Positions 1-5,733 of a DNA stretch of 5,733 nucleotides are shown one piece after another. The notes under the pieces are model-generated. The model made no database searches, was not told the origin of the DNA, and worked only from the letters and a program-made list of their open reading frames with translations. Made by a program: the position numbers and the translations under genes. The DNA is from an uncultured Clostridiaceae bacterium. Lineage in GTDB: Bacteria > Bacillota > Clostridia > Lachnospirales > Lachnospiraceae. The stretch is from the NCBI GenBank assembly GCA_947175805.1, contig CAMWOF010000168.1:1-5733 (forward strand), in the 5' to 3' direction. Position 1 is the stretch's first letter, and each line of letters opens with the position of its first letter.

Positions 1-125
1 CCCTGCAGGTCGGTAGTAAGTGTGGGCGTGGCAGGCTTCTCATTTTTATTAGTAGTTGGGTTACTGCCTTCCCAGACACCTTTCGGGATTGTGTTGATTG
101 GTTTCTTTTTGTCAGTGCTTTTCAT
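1..125 (-). CDS. Unrecognised protein, N-terminal fragment (runs off left edge)
   Basis: This is a minus-strand reading frame with an ATG at 125-123 and no stop for 41 codons, to the window edge. A GGAGG Shine-Dalgarno (complement of 130-134) lies four bases upstream of the ATG, a short but usable spacing. An extended -10 box (complement of 159-167) sits just further upstream. The visible start reads MKSTDKKKPINTIPKGVWEG and continues hydrophilic, rich in Lys, Thr, Asn and Pro, with no signal peptide or membrane segment. Such low-complexity N-termini are often disordered, and I do not recognise the family. The gene diverges from carA, so the two share an intergenic control region. The plus strand over the same bases is also open (frame 1, to a TAG at 163-165) and would encode a hydrophobic peptide. 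I prefer the minus reading because it has a start, ribosome site and promoter-like box. The call stays tentative because most of the gene lies outside the window. Confidence 0.55.
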   Translation of the reverse strand, partial: MKSTDKKKPINTIPKGVWEGSNPTTNKNEKPATPTLTTDLQ

Positions 126-158
126 AGTGCCTCCAAAGTTTTTTATTAGTATTGCAGT

Positions 159-167
159 ATTGTAGCA
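159..167 (-). promoter_or_regulatory. Candidate extended -10 promoter for the leftward gene
   Basis: Read on the minus strand the bases are TGCTACAAT, an extended -10 (TGn) followed by TACAAT, which matches TATAAT at five of six positions. No good -35 hexamer lies at 16-18 bases (the bases at the 17-base position, 187-182, read CGCTTC). This is acceptable for an extended -10 promoter but weakens the call. The predicted start near 152 would give a leader of about 27 nt before the ATG at 125. Confidence 0.4.
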
Positions 168-211
168 AAAATATTCAAAAGGAAGCGGTTCGATTTTTTT
201 CCCTAAAACAC

Positions 212-240
212 TTGCCATGCTCCCCCAAATATGTTAAAAT
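212..240 (+). promoter_or_regulatory. Main candidate sigma-A promoter of carAB
   Basis: The -35 is TTGCCA (212-217) and the -10 is TAAAAT (235-240). The spacer is exactly 17 bases, and a TG dinucleotide at 232-233 makes it an extended -10. Each hexamer matches the consensus at five of six bases. A T7 tract at 194-200 lies where an UP-like element could act. Transcription would begin near 247, about 245 bases before carA. It is the best promoter match seen on the plus strand upstream of carA. Confidence 0.6.
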
Positions 241-310
241 TTCTTAGGTTTAGGGTCAGTGCATAAAAAGCTGACTGACAGCAGTGAAACGAGATATGGG
301 ATATGATAAG

Positions 311-370
311 AAAAAAGAGGATTTGACAAAGGCGTCGGATGTTTTGCCGAATGTTATACTCTTTTTTTTT
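311..370 (+). terminator. Terminator-like hairpin in the carA leader (possible attenuator)
   Basis: An A6-GAG segment (311-319) can pair with CTC-T6 (359-367). Inside it TGACA (324-328) pairs with TGTTA (352-356, one G-U), and TCGG (335-338) pairs with CCGA (347-350) around an eight-base loop. The structure ends in nine Ts (362-370). It has internal loops and is mostly A-U, so it would be a weaker terminator than the one after carB. It lies between the main promoter and carA, where an attenuator would be expected. The same bases contain an extended -10 box, so the T tract may have another role. Confidence 0.35.
352..360 (+). promoter_or_regulatory. Alternative extended -10 box upstream of carA
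   Basis: TGTTATACT is a TGn extended -10 followed by TATACT. No -35 lies at the right distance: TTGACA at 323-328 is 26 bases away. If used, transcription would start about seven bases downstream, inside the T9 tract (362-370), giving a leader of about 125 nt. It overlaps the possible attenuator hairpin, and the two readings compete. Confidence 0.3.
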
Positions 371-474
371 GAGCAAAATTCAGTGGGCATGATGCAGATG
401 GGATGATGGCTGTGAAGTTTTTGTAAATACATTTTTGACTGCACAGTATAAAAGCAGCATGCTATCGAAGAAAA

Positions 475-482
475 AGGAAGGA
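475..482 (+). promoter_or_regulatory. carA ribosome binding site
   Basis: AGGAAGGA lies nine bases before the ATG at 492. This fixes the start of carA: the in-frame TTG at 435 and ATG at 459 have no comparable site upstream and would add residues not found on typical CarA N-termini. Confidence 0.8.
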
Positions 483-491
483 CGGGCAGAT

Positions 492-1565
492 ATGAAAGCA
501 TTTTTAATTTTGGAGGACGGACAGGTGTTTGAGGGGAAAAGCTTAGGCGCCACTGATGAAGTTATCAGTGAGATAGTGTTCAACACTTCCATGACCGGAT
601 ATCTGGAGATTTTGACAGACCCCTCCTATGCGGGGCAGTCTGTAGTCATGACTTATCCTTTAATTGGAAATTACGGAATCTGTTATGATGACATGGAAGC
701 AGATAAGCCATGGCAGAGCGGCTTCATTGTCAGAGAATTTGCCAAGCGTCCCAGCAATTTCAGAAGCGCAGCGTCCATTGAGCGGTTCCTTGTGGATAAC
801 CATATTACCGGCATAGAGGGAATTGACACGAGGCATTTGACAAAACTGCTCCGCGAACGGGGTACGATGAACGGTATGATTACCACGGATGAGAATTATA
901 AATTAGATGAAGTGCTGCCGAGAATCAAGTCCTTTCAAATCGGTCATGTGGTTTTGGATGTGTCCTGTAAGAAGAAAATAGAATATTCGGGTGAGGGCTA
1001 CCGGATTGCGGTCATAGACCTTGGCTGTAAAAAAAATATTGTAAGCAGCTTAAGGCAGAGGGGCTGCCATGTTATCGTCTATCCTGCGGAAGTGACGGCA
1101 GAGGAGATTATTGCAGATAAGCCGGACGGTATTATGCTGACAAATGGACCGGGAGACCCAAAGTCCTGCGTGAAGACCATTGCCGAGGCAAAAAAATTGT
1201 TTGAGACAAATATTCCGATTTTTGCTATCTGCCTGGGACATCAAATTCTGGCATTGGCGAATGGTGCGGATACCGAGAAAATGAAATACGGGCATCGGGG
1301 CGCAAACCATCCGGTAAAGGATATGAAGACCGGAAAGGTATACATTTCCACCCAGAACCACGGTTATATGGTGAAGGAGGATTCTCTTGACCGGGATGTT
1401 GTGGAGGTGAGCTTTATCAATGTCAATGACAAGACTGTGGAAGGGCTTCACTATTTGGGGAAAAATGTGCAGACTGTGCAGTTCCACCCGGAGGCCTGCG
1501 CAGGACCGTTAGATACAGGCTTCCTGTTTGACGAGTTTATAAACATGATGGAGGTGTCAAAGTAA
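492..1565 (+). CDS. carA: Carbamoyl-phosphate synthase, small (glutaminase) subunit
   Basis: CarA (PyrAA) hydrolyses glutamine and channels the ammonia to CarB for carbamoyl phosphate synthesis in the cytoplasm, feeding the pyrimidine and arginine pathways. The 357-residue product is full length for the family. Residues 1 to about 150 form the CPSase small-chain domain, with a TGYLEILTDPSY motif at 35-46 and a GIDTRHLT motif. A class I glutamine amidotransferase domain runs from about 171 to the end. The catalytic triad is complete: Cys247 in the AICLGHQ nucleophile elbow, His332 and Glu334 in FHPEA. NGPGDP at 218-223 supplies the oxyanion region, and QNHGY (288-292) matches the glutamine-site loop. 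These positions follow E. coli CarA with a constant offset of 22. The start at 492 is set by AGGAAGGA at 475-482. The TAA stop shares its last base with the carB start, implying translational coupling. Confidence 0.98.
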   Translation: MKAFLILEDGQVFEGKSLGATDEVISEIVFNTSMTGYLEILTDPSYAGQSVVMTYPLIGNYGICYDDMEADKPWQSGFIVREFAKRPSNFRSAASIERFLVDNHITGIEGIDTRHLTKLLRERGTMNGMITTDENYKLDEVLPRIKSFQIGHVVLDVSCKKKIEYSGEGYRIAVIDLGCKKNIVSSLRQRGCHVIVYPAEVTAEEIIADKPDGIMLTNGPGDPKSCVKTIAEAKKLFETNIPIFAICLGHQILALANGADTEKMKYGHRGANHPVKDMKTGKVYISTQNHGYMVKEDSLDRDVVEVSFINVNDKTVEGLHYLGKNVQTVQFHPEACAGPLDTGFLFDEFINMMEVSK

Positions 1566-4500
1566 TGCCGAAAATAGCCAGTATAAAAAAAGTTGTCGTT
1601 ATCGGTTCTGGTCCGATTGTAATTGGCCAGGCAGCGGAGTTTGATTATGCGGGAACCCAGGCGTGCCGTTCCTTAAAGGAGGAGGGCGTACAGGTCATAT
1701 TAATTAATTCCAATCCGGCTACAATCATGACGGACAAGGATATTGCTGACCATGTATATATCGAGCCGCTGACGCCGGAGGTCGTGAAAAAAATAATTAT
1801 AAAGGAAAAGCCGGACAGCGTACTTCCCACCCTTGGCGGGCAGGCAGCGTTAAATATTGCCATGGAGTTAGAGGAGGAGGGTTTTTTAAGGGCGCATAAT
1901 GTGCGGCTTTTAGGCACCTCTGCCCAGACGATTAAGAAGGCGGAGGACAGGGATGAATTTAAAAAGACCATGGAGAAGATTCATGAGCCAATTGCGCCGT
2001 CCCAGGTGGTCACAAATGTGGAGGACGGCCTGGCATTTGTCAAGACCATCGGTTATCCGGCGGTGCTTCGTCCGGCATATACCCTGGGGGGAAGCGGCGG
2101 CGGTATCGCCGATAATGAGACGGAATTTGTGAAGATATTGGAGAATGGGCTTCGGCTTTCCAGAGTAGGGCAGGTTTTGGTAGAACGCTGCATTGCGGGC
2201 TGGAAGGAAATAGAATACGAGGTAATGCGGGACGCCAACGGCACATGTATCACTGTATGTAATATGGAAAATTTAGATCCGGTAGGCGTACATACCGGTG
2301 ACAGCATTGTGGTGGCGCCGTCTCAGACATTGGCGGATAAGGAACACCAGATGTTAAGAAGTGCTGCCTTAAATATTATTACTGAGCTGGATATCAGGGG
2401 CGGCTGCAACGTGCAGTTTGCCCTGAATCCAGAGTCTTTTGAATATTGCGTCATTGAGGTCAATCCGAGAGTGAGCCGTTCCTCTGCCCTGGCGTCGAAA
2501 GCAACCGGCTATCCGATTGCAAAGGTTTCTGCCAAGATTGCACTGGGCTATCACCTGGATGAAATCATCAACGCCGTTACTGGAAAAACTTACGCCAGCT
2601 TTGAGCCTGCGCTTGATTATGTGGTAGTAAAGATACCAAGGCTTCCCTTTGACAAATTTATCAAGGCAAATCGTTCTCTGACTACCCAGATGAAGGCAAC
2701 GGGAGAGGTTATGAGTATTTGTACAAATTTTGAGGGTGCGCTGATGAAGGCGCTGCGCTCCTTAGAACAGCATGTGGACAGTCTGCTCTATGGTATGGAG
2801 AAGGATTCTATTGAGGAGACAAGGGCGGATTTGTACCGGGTAGATGACCGGCGGATTTTTGTGGTGGCGGAGGCATTAAGAAAGGGAATTACGGAGGAGG
2901 AAATCCATGACATAACCAAAATAGATATCTGGTTTATAGATAAGATTTCCAATCTGGTCAAGGCAGAGAAAAGAATACAATCGGAGCCTATGACAAGAGA
3001 GCTTATGGCTGAAGTAAAGCGTTTGGAATTTCCGGACAGCGTGATTGGAAGACTCTGCGGAAAAACGGAGGCAGAGATAAAGGCACTAAGAGACTCCTAT
3101 GGGATTTGTGCTGCCTTTAAGATTGTGGACACCTGTGCCGCAGAGTTTGAGGCGAACACACCTTATTACTATTCCTGCTTTGACGGGGAAAATGAGGTGG
3201 AGCAGGATAATTCTAAAAAGAAAATTATGGTGTTAGGCTCCGGTCCGATTCGTATAGGCCAGGGGATTGAGTTTGATTACTGTTCTGTACACAGCACATG
3301 GGCTTTGAAAAAATGCGGTTATGAGACGATTATCGTCAATAATAACCCCGAGACAGTGTCTACGGATTTTGACATTGCAGACCGCCTGTATTTTGAGCCG
3401 TTGACACCGGAGGACGTGGAAGCCATTGTGGAATTGGAAAAGCCCGATGGGGCGGTGGTGCAGTTTGGCGGGCAGACGGCAATTAAACTGACGGAAGCAC
3501 TGCTGAAAATGGGTGTTAAAATTTTAGGCACCAGCGCAGAAAATGTGGATGCCGCAGAGGACAGGGAGCTGTTTGACGAGATTTTAGAGAAATGTTGTAT
3601 TCCGAGACCTGCCGGCAAGACAGTTTATACAAAGGAGGAAGCTCTTGCTGCAGCCAATGCCCTTGGGTATCCGGTGCTTGTCAGACCCTCCTATGTGTTG
3701 GGTGGGCAAGGCATGCAGATTGCCATACATGATGAGGATATTGTTGAATTTATGGAGGTTATCAACCGTACCGTGCAGGAGCATCCGATTCTGGTAGATA
3801 AATATCTGATGGGAAAAGAGGTTGAAGTGGATGCCGTCTGTGATGGCGAGGATATTTTGATTCCAGGGATTATGGAGCATGTGGAGCGGGCAGGCATACA
3901 TTCCGGTGACAGCATTTCCGTGTACCCGGCCATGAGCCTGACGCCGAAAATCAAGCGTGTCATAGAGGACTATACAAGGAAGCTGGCAAGGAGCCTTCAT
4001 GTAATCGGTCTGATTAACATACAGTTTATCGTTTATCAGGAGGATGTGTATGTCATTGAAGTGAATCCGCGTTCTTCGCGGACAGTTCCCTATATCAGCA
4101 AGGTAACGGGGATTCCGATTGTAGATTTGGCATCCAGGGTGATAATCGGTGAAAAAATAAAAGATTTGGGCTATGCTTCAGGACTGCAGCCGGAGGCGGA
4201 TTATTTTGCCATAAAAATGCCGGTGTTCTCTTTTGAGAAGCTTCGGGGTGCAGAAATCAGCTTAGGGCCGGAAATGAAATCCACCGGCGAGTGCCTGGGT
4301 ATCTCCAGGGATTTTCATGAGGCGCTTTACAAAGCGTTTTTAGGCTCTGGTGTGGATTTGCCAAAGCATAGGAAAATGATTCTTACGGTAAAGGATTCGG
4401 ATAAATTAGAGGCGGTGGAAATTGGAAAAAGGTTCCAGGCATTGGGCTACCAGATTTATTCCACAAGACGGACCTGCCGTGTTTTAAATGAAAATGGAGT

Positions 4501-4786
4501 GAAAGCGGAGCCTATCAATAAGGTGGAGAAGCCTTCGCCGAATCTGCTGGATTTGATTTTGGGGCATGAGATTGATTTGGTCATTGACACGCCGGCTCAG
4601 GGAATTGAGAAAAGCAGGGACGGCTTTATCATCCGAAGACATGCCATAGAGACAGGGGTGACGGTACTGACCAGCTTAGATACGGCTGACGCCCTGCTGA
4701 CCAGTTTGGAATCTGCCAATCCGAAGGATATGTCTCTGGTGGATATCACGGAAATCAACAGGGCAGGAAGTGCAGAGCAAGCGTAA
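1565..4786 (+). CDS. carB: Carbamoyl-phosphate synthase, large (synthetase) subunit
   Basis: CarB (PyrAB) makes carbamoyl phosphate from bicarbonate, CarA-derived ammonia and two ATP. It has 1073 residues, full length for the family. The N-half (to about 400) is the carboxyphosphate ATP-grasp unit: Arg129, Arg169 in a YPAVLRPAYTLGGSGGG-type loop (164-180), and metal ligands Glu298/Asn300 with Arg302. An oligomerisation region of about 150 residues follows. The C-half is the homologous carbamoyl-phosphate unit: Arg707, GGQG at 713-716, Glu832/Asn834/Arg836. An MGS-like allosteric domain runs from about 930 to the end. The two halves show the ancient internal duplication (SGPIVIGQ versus SGPIRIGQ). 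A strong GGAGGTG (1550-1556) inside the end of carA precedes the ATG by eight bases, and the genes overlap by one base. The allosteric domain keeps Lys947, Thr967, Thr970 and Lys986 of the nucleotide pocket, but has Arg969 and Asp1008 where E. coli has Gly and Asn. Confidence 0.99.
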   Translation: MPKIASIKKVVVIGSGPIVIGQAAEFDYAGTQACRSLKEEGVQVILINSNPATIMTDKDIADHVYIEPLTPEVVKKIIIKEKPDSVLPTLGGQAALNIAMELEEEGFLRAHNVRLLGTSAQTIKKAEDRDEFKKTMEKIHEPIAPSQVVTNVEDGLAFVKTIGYPAVLRPAYTLGGSGGGIADNETEFVKILENGLRLSRVGQVLVERCIAGWKEIEYEVMRDANGTCITVCNMENLDPVGVHTGDSIVVAPSQTLADKEHQMLRSAALNIITELDIRGGCNVQFALNPESFEYCVIEVNPRVSRSSALASKATGYPIAKVSAKIALGYHLDEIINAVTGKTYASFEPALDYVVVKIPRLPFDKFIKANRSLTTQMKATGEVMSICTNFEGALMKALRSLEQHVDSLLYGMEKDSIEETRADLYRVDDRRIFVVAEALRKGITEEEIHDITKIDIWFIDKISNLVKAEKRIQSEPMTRELMAEVKRLEFPDSVIGRLCGKTEAEIKALRDSYGICAAFKIVDTCAAEFEANTPYYYSCFDGENEVEQDNSKKKIMVLGSGPIRIGQGIEFDYCSVHSTWALKKCGYETIIVNNNPETVSTDFDIADRLYFEPLTPEDVEAIVELEKPDGAVVQFGGQTAIKLTEALLKMGVKILGTSAENVDAAEDRELFDEILEKCCIPRPAGKTVYTKEEALAAANALGYPVLVRPSYVLGGQGMQIAIHDEDIVEFMEVINRTVQEHPILVDKYLMGKEVEVDAVCDGEDILIPGIMEHVERAGIHSGDSISVYPAMSLTPKIKRVIEDYTRKLARSLHVIGLINIQFIVYQEDVYVIEVNPRSSRTVPYISKVTGIPIVDLASRVIIGEKIKDLGYASGLQPEADYFAIKMPVFSFEKLRGAEISLGPEMKSTGECLGISRDFHEALYKAFLGSGVDLPKHRKMILTVKDSDKLEAVEIGKRFQALGYQIYSTRRTCRVLNENGVKAEPINKVEKPSPNLLDLILGHEIDLVIDTPAQGIEKSRDGFIIRRHAIETGVTVLTSLDTADALLTSLESANPKDMSLVDITEINRAGSAEQA

Positions 4787-4796
4787 TTACATATAT

Positions 4797-4839
4797 GGTA
4801 AAATGGAGCTGCACACTCAGCGTGACAGCCCCATTTGCC
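4797..4839. other. Long imperfect hairpin after carB
   Basis: AAATGG (4801-4806) pairs with CCATTT (4831-4836). After one mismatch GCTG (4808-4811) pairs with CAGC (4826-4829), and CAC (4812-4814) pairs with GTG (4822-4824) around a seven-base loop. The stem has about 13 pairs with one mismatch and one bulge. On the plus strand it has no T-run, so it may protect the carB 3' end rather than terminate. On the minus strand the stem runs into TTTTACC, so it might act as a weak terminator for the convergent transporter gene. Confidence 0.45.
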
Positions 4840-4850
4840 TACAGCCTAAA

Positions 4851-4880
4851 TCCCGCACAAGCGTGCGGGACTTTTTTTTT
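4851..4880 (+). terminator. Strong intrinsic terminator of carAB
   Basis: TCCCGCAC (4851-4858) and GTGCGGGA (4863-4870) form a perfect eight-base-pair, GC-rich stem with an AAGC loop. One C and then nine Ts (4872-4880) follow. It begins 65 bases after the carB stop and lies between the two convergent genes. In the reverse direction the stem is followed only by a short TTTAGG, so it should act mainly rightward. Confidence 0.92.
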
Positions 4881-4896
4881 GCAGCTCTGCACGGTT

Positions 4897-5733
4897 TTAC
4901 CAATAGGTAAACAAGATTCCGGCAAGCGGCGATAGCCATATCATAATGGCAGAAAATGTAAATGACTCGATGGAGGTAAGCGTAGCGCGCTGCGCAGAGG
5001 GAAACTTATCCTGAAGAATCGCATTTGTGCGCACCTGAAGTGCATCGTCACCGATTGCGGCAAGGAAGCCGCCAAGGGTCATCAGGATATATATTTTCGA
5101 GTGTTCGGCAAAAACGCCGATCAGCACAAGAGCCGCCGCAATCCCAAACACCTGCTTATATGTGAGCTTTTTTGCTTTTAATATCAGTCTTGCGCCCACA
5201 ATGCCGCCCATTTCCATGAAAAGAAGGGCAAAGCCAAGTCCATATTCCGGGATTCCCCGATTCGGGAGCTTTGCCTGTAGGAAAAACAGGAGCAAAATAT
5301 CAATGGCGCCCACAAAGGAATTGCAAAACATGAGGAACACAACCTTTTTCTCATTTTTTAGGAAAGAAAGGCTCTCGCCAAAGCTGTTTACCAGCCTTGT
5401 GAAAAGCGCTCGCCGACGCATGCTTTCATTGTTCTGCGCAGGGACTTCCGCATAGACTTCTATGAGCGAGCGCAATACCCCAAGCTGAATGAGGCAGGCG
5501 ATGAAATCAGCTCCATATGCCAGCTTATGGCCGATAAAAAGGGCAAAACCGGCACACAGGGTAGAGATACCGCTGCATAGACGATAAATGGTCAGTTGGT
5601 TTGCCGCATACCGCTCGAACTCGTTTTCCTTTTTTGCTGTTTTCATCGAATCATACGCCAGCGCATCCCCGGAGCCGGAAGAAAAATTATAACTCAGCGC
5701 ATGGAAGGAAATGGACAGACACACCATAAATAA
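4897..5733 (-). CDS. MFS transporter, C-terminal part (runs off right edge, last helix apparently absent)
   Basis: The frame is open from the right edge to a TAA at 4899-4897 and gives 278 visible residues. An internal Met (5727-5725) is not the likely start, because the sequence upstream stays open and the family N-terminus is missing. Numbering from the edge, hydrophobic segments lie near 1-20, 49-68, 72-94, 131-154, 165-186, 193-210, 212-230 and 255-275. The hydrophilic stretch 95-130 looks like the central MFS loop, which would make these helices 4-6 and 7-11 of a 12-helix transporter. The SSGSGDALAYDS stretch after the first segment and the basic loop with PSAQRATL before the last resemble MFS drug-efflux-type permeases. 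The substrate cannot be told. The protein stops right after the eleventh helix, and no reading frame downstream would supply the twelfth. The gene converges on carB across 110 bases. The full gene probably has about 100 further N-terminal residues outside the window. Confidence 0.85.
   Translation of the reverse strand, partial: LFMVCLSISFHALSYNFSSGSGDALAYDSMKTAKKENEFERYAANQLTIYRLCSGISTLCAGFALFIGHKLAYGADFIACLIQLGVLRSLIEVYAEVPAQNNESMRRRALFTRLVNSFGESLSFLKNEKKVVFLMFCNSFVGAIDILLLFFLQAKLPNRGIPEYGLGFALLFMEMGGIVGARLILKAKKLTYKQVFGIAAALVLIGVFAEHSKIYILMTLGGFLAAIGDDALQVRTNAILQDKFPSAQRATLTSIESFTFSAIMIWLSPLAGILFTYW

Larger units (their letters stand above)
126..491. other. Divergent intergenic/leader region upstream of carA
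   Basis: This 366-base stretch separates the probable leftward gene from carA and has no convincing protein gene. It contains the leftward extended -10 box (159-167), a T7 tract (194-200), a rightward sigma-A-like promoter (212-240), an inverted repeat CCCTAAA/TTTAGGG (201-207 and 249-255) around that promoter, small alternative hairpins (255-282), and an imperfect hairpin with a T9 tract (311-370). A TGTA-AA-TACA quasi-palindrome (422-431) and an 8-base palindrome AGCATGCT (456-463) follow, then the carA ribosome site. If transcription starts near 247, the carA leader is about 245 nt, long enough for regulation by attenuation. I looked for the PyrR-binding consensus known from Bacillus pyr leaders and did not find it. 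Confidence 0.7.

Noticed and set aside
1..165. Plus-strand open frame encoding a hydrophobic, membrane-like tail ending at TAG 163-165
   Set aside because: It has no visible start and no terminator after it, and it lies opposite a minus-strand frame with ATG, GGAGG and a promoter-like box. The hydrophobicity is what the complement of a Lys/Thr/Asn-rich gene would give. It remains a minor alternative.
323..360. TTGACA (323-328) with TATACT (355-360) as a standard promoter
   Set aside because: The spacer is 26 bases, far from the 16-18 needed. TATACT is only plausible as an extended -10.
422..431. TGTA-AA-TACA quasi-palindrome as an ArgR-type operator
   Set aside because: The arms are four bases each and do not extend. 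The match to known ARG boxes is too weak to call.
435..452. TTGACT and TATAAA close to carA as a promoter
   Set aside because: They are only six bases apart, and no other hexamer is properly spaced from either.
435..491. Longer carA beginning at TTG 435 or ATG 459
   Set aside because: Neither start has a good ribosome site. The ATG at 492 follows AGGAAGGA and begins exactly where CarA proteins normally start.
1050..1487. 145-codon antisense frame inside carA
   Set aside because: It lies opposite a fully conserved coding region, has no ribosome site that I can support, and its translation shows no recognisable domain.
1595..3300. Repeated sequence between the two halves of carB
   Set aside because: This is the known internal duplication of all CarB proteins, not a recent repeat.
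3584..4000. Antisense frames of 90-138 codons inside carB
   Set aside because: They overlap each other in different frames opposite the conserved C-half ATP-grasp region, which is typical of chance open frames.
5162..5455. Plus-strand 97-codon frame within the transporter gene
   Set aside because: It lies opposite clear membrane helices of the minus-strand MFS protein, and its product is low-complexity Ser/Arg-rich with no start signals.

Overview
The window looks like part of a chromosome from a low-to-moderate-GC Bacillota, most likely a Clostridia/Lachnospiraceae-type anaerobe. This is inferred from the strong purine-rich Shine-Dalgarno sites, the protein flavour of CarA/CarB (the CarB C-terminal domain has the Bacillota-style TSLDTA segment) and the style of the neighbouring MFS transporter. 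No rRNA, tRNA, CRISPR array, insertion sequence or phage gene is visible.

Layout. Positions 1-125 carry the first 41 codons of a probable minus-strand gene of unknown function that leaves the window at its left edge. Positions 126-491 are a divergent intergenic region. It holds a good sigma-A-type promoter candidate facing right (212-240), an extended -10 candidate facing left (159-167), and a long leader for the rightward operon. That leader contains an imperfect hairpin ending in nine Ts (311-370), which could be an attenuator; the same bases also contain an extended -10 box. Positions 492-1565 are carA and 1565-4786 are carB, overlapping by one base. Positions 4787-4896 hold a 3' hairpin and a strong intrinsic terminator. 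Positions 4897-5733 are the minus-strand 3' part of an MFS transporter gene, convergent with carB and cut by the right edge. It also seems to end one membrane helix early.

How the genes work together. CarA (glutaminase subunit) releases ammonia from glutamine. CarB (synthetase subunit) uses it with bicarbonate and two ATP to make carbamoyl phosphate for pyrimidines and arginine. Both subunits are full length with their catalytic residues intact, and both are translated from one message. No other pyr or arg gene lies in the window, so carAB appears to be a stand-alone two-gene operon here. I see no PyrR-binding motif in its leader. The left and right neighbours have no evident metabolic link to it.

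This is mainly ordinary core metabolism, and I found no convincing undescribed multi-gene system. The points most worth checking are the carAB leader (attenuator versus T-tract promoter), the altered nucleotide-pocket residues in the CarB allosteric domain, and the shortened C-terminus of the MFS protein.
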